Part shown: piece after piece, positions 62,270 to 64,000 of the stretch
Numbering within the stretch: position 1 is the stretch's first letter
Layout of the letters: each line of letters begins with the position of its first letter
Source of the DNA: Sympetrum striolatum
Lineage: Eukaryota; Arthropoda; Insecta; Odonata; Libellulidae
Assembly: GCA_947579665.1 (NCBI GenBank)
Contig: OX388345.1
Span: 57,775,454 to 57,839,453, forward strand
Direction: 5' to 3'
Length of the DNA stretch: 64,000 bases
Notes under the pieces: generated by a model
What the model saw: only the letters and a program-made list of their open reading frames with translations
What the model was told of the DNA's origin: nothing
Database searches by the model: none
Position numbers and translations under genes: made by a program

Positions 62270-62312
62270 ACCCCTGATGAGGTGGGCTTAACTCTTGAAA
62301 AGCGCTTTGGGT
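62270..62312 (+). other. Hammerhead-ribozyme-like motif, probably decayed
   Basis: The order ACCC (62270-62273), CTGATGA (62274-62280), a 16-nt stem II region, GAAA (62297-62300), an AAGCGCTT palindrome, T, then GGGT (62309-62312) matches the hammerhead core. ACCC/GGGT would form stem I and AAGC/GCTT stem III, with cleavage after T62308. Stem II pairs poorly here, so activity is doubtful. Such motifs occur in Penelope-like and related retroelements. Confidence 0.4.
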
Positions 62313-62334
62313 AAGTGCGGTATTATTTTCTTGT

Positions 62335-62403
62335 TTTCTCCGAATGCCGGGGAATGAGACGAGGAACTCCGACAATAACGGCTATTGGAAATTTAAAACC
62401 TCT
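62335..62403 (+). mobile_element. Half copy of the 27.3 kb hairpin family
   Basis: TTTCTCCGAATGCCGGGGAA through ACGGCTATTGGAAATTTAAA matches the right arm of the hairpin element at 27385-27454, including the ACTCCGACAATAACGGCTATTGG block. The left arm is absent; instead the hammerhead-like motif lies about 20 bp upstream. This is a solo arm or a truncated copy. Confidence 0.65.
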
Positions 62404-64000
62404 TATTTCCTCAGACTTGTTGTTGACTCTTTCCTCTTTCTTTGTTTCTTCTTCATACATTTTAGTTGCAACTGTCAGTAGTTTTTGCTGGTTTTTACAC
62501 CCCACTACCCATTCCCCTTTTTTGACAGAGTTTTTCTAAGTGTAAGCTTTTGCATTTAACTCACGAAATAGTTCCAAATTTTAAAATATGTTTGGCTCCC
62601 AAACGCTTAACTATTTTTTATTGTCTGTGATTATGTTTTTGAATAATACGATAAGTATCTATTTCACCTTTAATAAAAGATCTGTTGATTTTTTAATTTT
62701 GCCTATTAAATTCGAATAGATCTCCTCATTATTATCGGCTCCTTTTTACGGAGTTCTTTTCGCACCAAGTCACTCTGTCGTCATTTGTTTAGCGCGTGGG
62801 TGGAATTTAGTCTGAGATGCAAAGTCACCGTTTGAGTGAAGGAGGGATGAGCCTTTCAAATAGGACAGGGTCGCAACGAGAATTATGTGCGAATGGATGC
62901 AATATGTTCACGGTAGACATTGCGGCTCTCCAGAAGCATCTGCCAGCCTCATTGCCCTTACGGAGGAATCTGCGAATTTTATGTTTGCATTCGGTCATTA
63001 AATGGTTCCGATAGCTCGAGAAAGTTACCCGCTTCTTCGTAAGCTATCGATGTGGGTCAAGATTTTTTCTTTGGTATGTTAAGGACGTAATTTCTTGGGA
63101 AGAGCTTTGAAATGGGATTTTCCTTACCCTATGAGGAAATGTGTACTACAATTATCTTTTTTGACTATCTTATTTTGACATTGAGATTTCAAACTCATAG
63201 ATTCCCCCATGGAAGTAGTTCGGGAAGTGGCACCAATGTTTCTGAAGATGTTTTTCTTAAAGGCATGAAAAAAGGAGGCTCCTTTAGTTTTTAATTTTTT
63301 ATTTATTACTCTTCAGCTACATCCTTTAAGATATATCTTGAGGTATGTAGTACAATGAGCTCTCGAAAATACCATATAAAATATTTTGTTGTGTTTGCTA
63401 GTATGACACTTTCTATAGAACATTTAGATAAAATTTATATTAAAAATATTACCGAAATATTAAGAAAATTTACCTTAATAATGCAAGACACTCTTCATGA
63501 CATCTTTATTTAGAATTTAGATTTACATTGTCATCCAGCGAAAGTTAGGGGATGACTTGAAGCATTGTGTTGACGGTGATAATTCTAAGAAACCATGAGA
63601 ATAAACTAAAGAAAGAGAGATTACTTGTCCTTCATTTTTGAAGCCATTGGGGAGAACAACAAAAAACTTTTAAGCCACAGTGAATGATGTATCAGGTTTG
63701 CTAATAGTTAGCTGATTTGCAGTGCAATAATGGATATACAAGACTCGTACAATGTCATCATGTTTTTATTGCCAGCATTAATGAAGTTACACTGGCTACT
63801 TAGTCCATTGTTTTCATTATGAATTCAGCACATATCACCCAGCTTAGTTCAGAATATATTGTCATGGTACTTATGAAAAAATTGAAGATGAAGAAATCTA
63901 CTTGCTTCCATTTTCATTATCGCTTTCAGAAACTGAGTTTCTCAATCCAAATAAAGCGAGTATTTCCCAGTATTTCCAATTCTTTCCCAAATATTTCCCT
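62404..64000. other. Non-coding stretch, nothing recognised
   Basis: AT-rich, with chance ORFs of 60-74 codons at 62817-63014 and 63112-63294. No repeat or gene identified up to the window end. Confidence 0.5.

Noticed and set aside
1..64000. CRISPR arrays, insertion sequences, operons or a phage-like system
   Set aside because: No short regularly spaced repeats with unique spacers, no bacterial-type genes or ribosome binding sites. The window is clearly eukaryotic.

Overview
This window looks like non-coding, repeat-bearing DNA from an animal nuclear genome, most likely an arthropod and probably an insect. It is strongly A+T rich, has no dense run of coding ORFs and no bacterial-style operons. 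Its recognisable content is eukaryotic interspersed repeats: non-LTR retrotransposons with (TAA)n tails, a tRNA-like SINE, hairpin elements and a large foldback element. The species cannot be named from sequence alone. No complete host gene was found; one short GC-rich segment (59236-59404, minus) is a possible coding exon.

The main feature is at about 31.1-37.5 kb, all on the minus strand. A CR1/Jockey-type LINE 3' end (37139-37528) ends in (TAA)19. A 5'-truncated Dong/R4-clade retrotransposon (35130-37081) sits in that TAA tract. Four TAA units later comes a full-length Dong-like element (31135-35117) with an intact 1195-codon ORF, then another TAA run. The ORF carries a reverse transcriptase, a CCHC zinc knuckle and a PD-(D/E)XK endonuclease. 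The two Dong copies differ by only seven residues over about 610, so the family was active recently. The arrangement fits the known preference of Dong for TAA repeats and suggests that LINE tails provide its landing sites.

Other regions: 8.18-11.26 kb is a 3.1 kb palindromic foldback element with tandem subrepeats and inward (CA)n/(TG)n tracts. At 23.95-24.26 kb a tRNA-like SINE lies beside a hairpin element, and a second member of the same SINE family is at 29.6 kb. A second hairpin family appears at 27.28-27.45 kb, with half a copy at 62.33 kb next to a hammerhead-ribozyme-like motif. LINE-like (TAA)n or (AAAT)n tails lie at 16.0, 44.4, 53.8 and 60.3 kb. A diverged tandem duplication of about 285 bp lies at 47.4-47.98 kb. 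A candidate regulatory cluster with two perfect CRE palindromes is at 51.1-51.5 kb, and a CpG-rich patch with homeodomain-type sites is at 38.0-38.9 kb.

The remaining tens of kilobases show only AT-rich sequence with short spurious ORFs; interval entries below say so explicitly.
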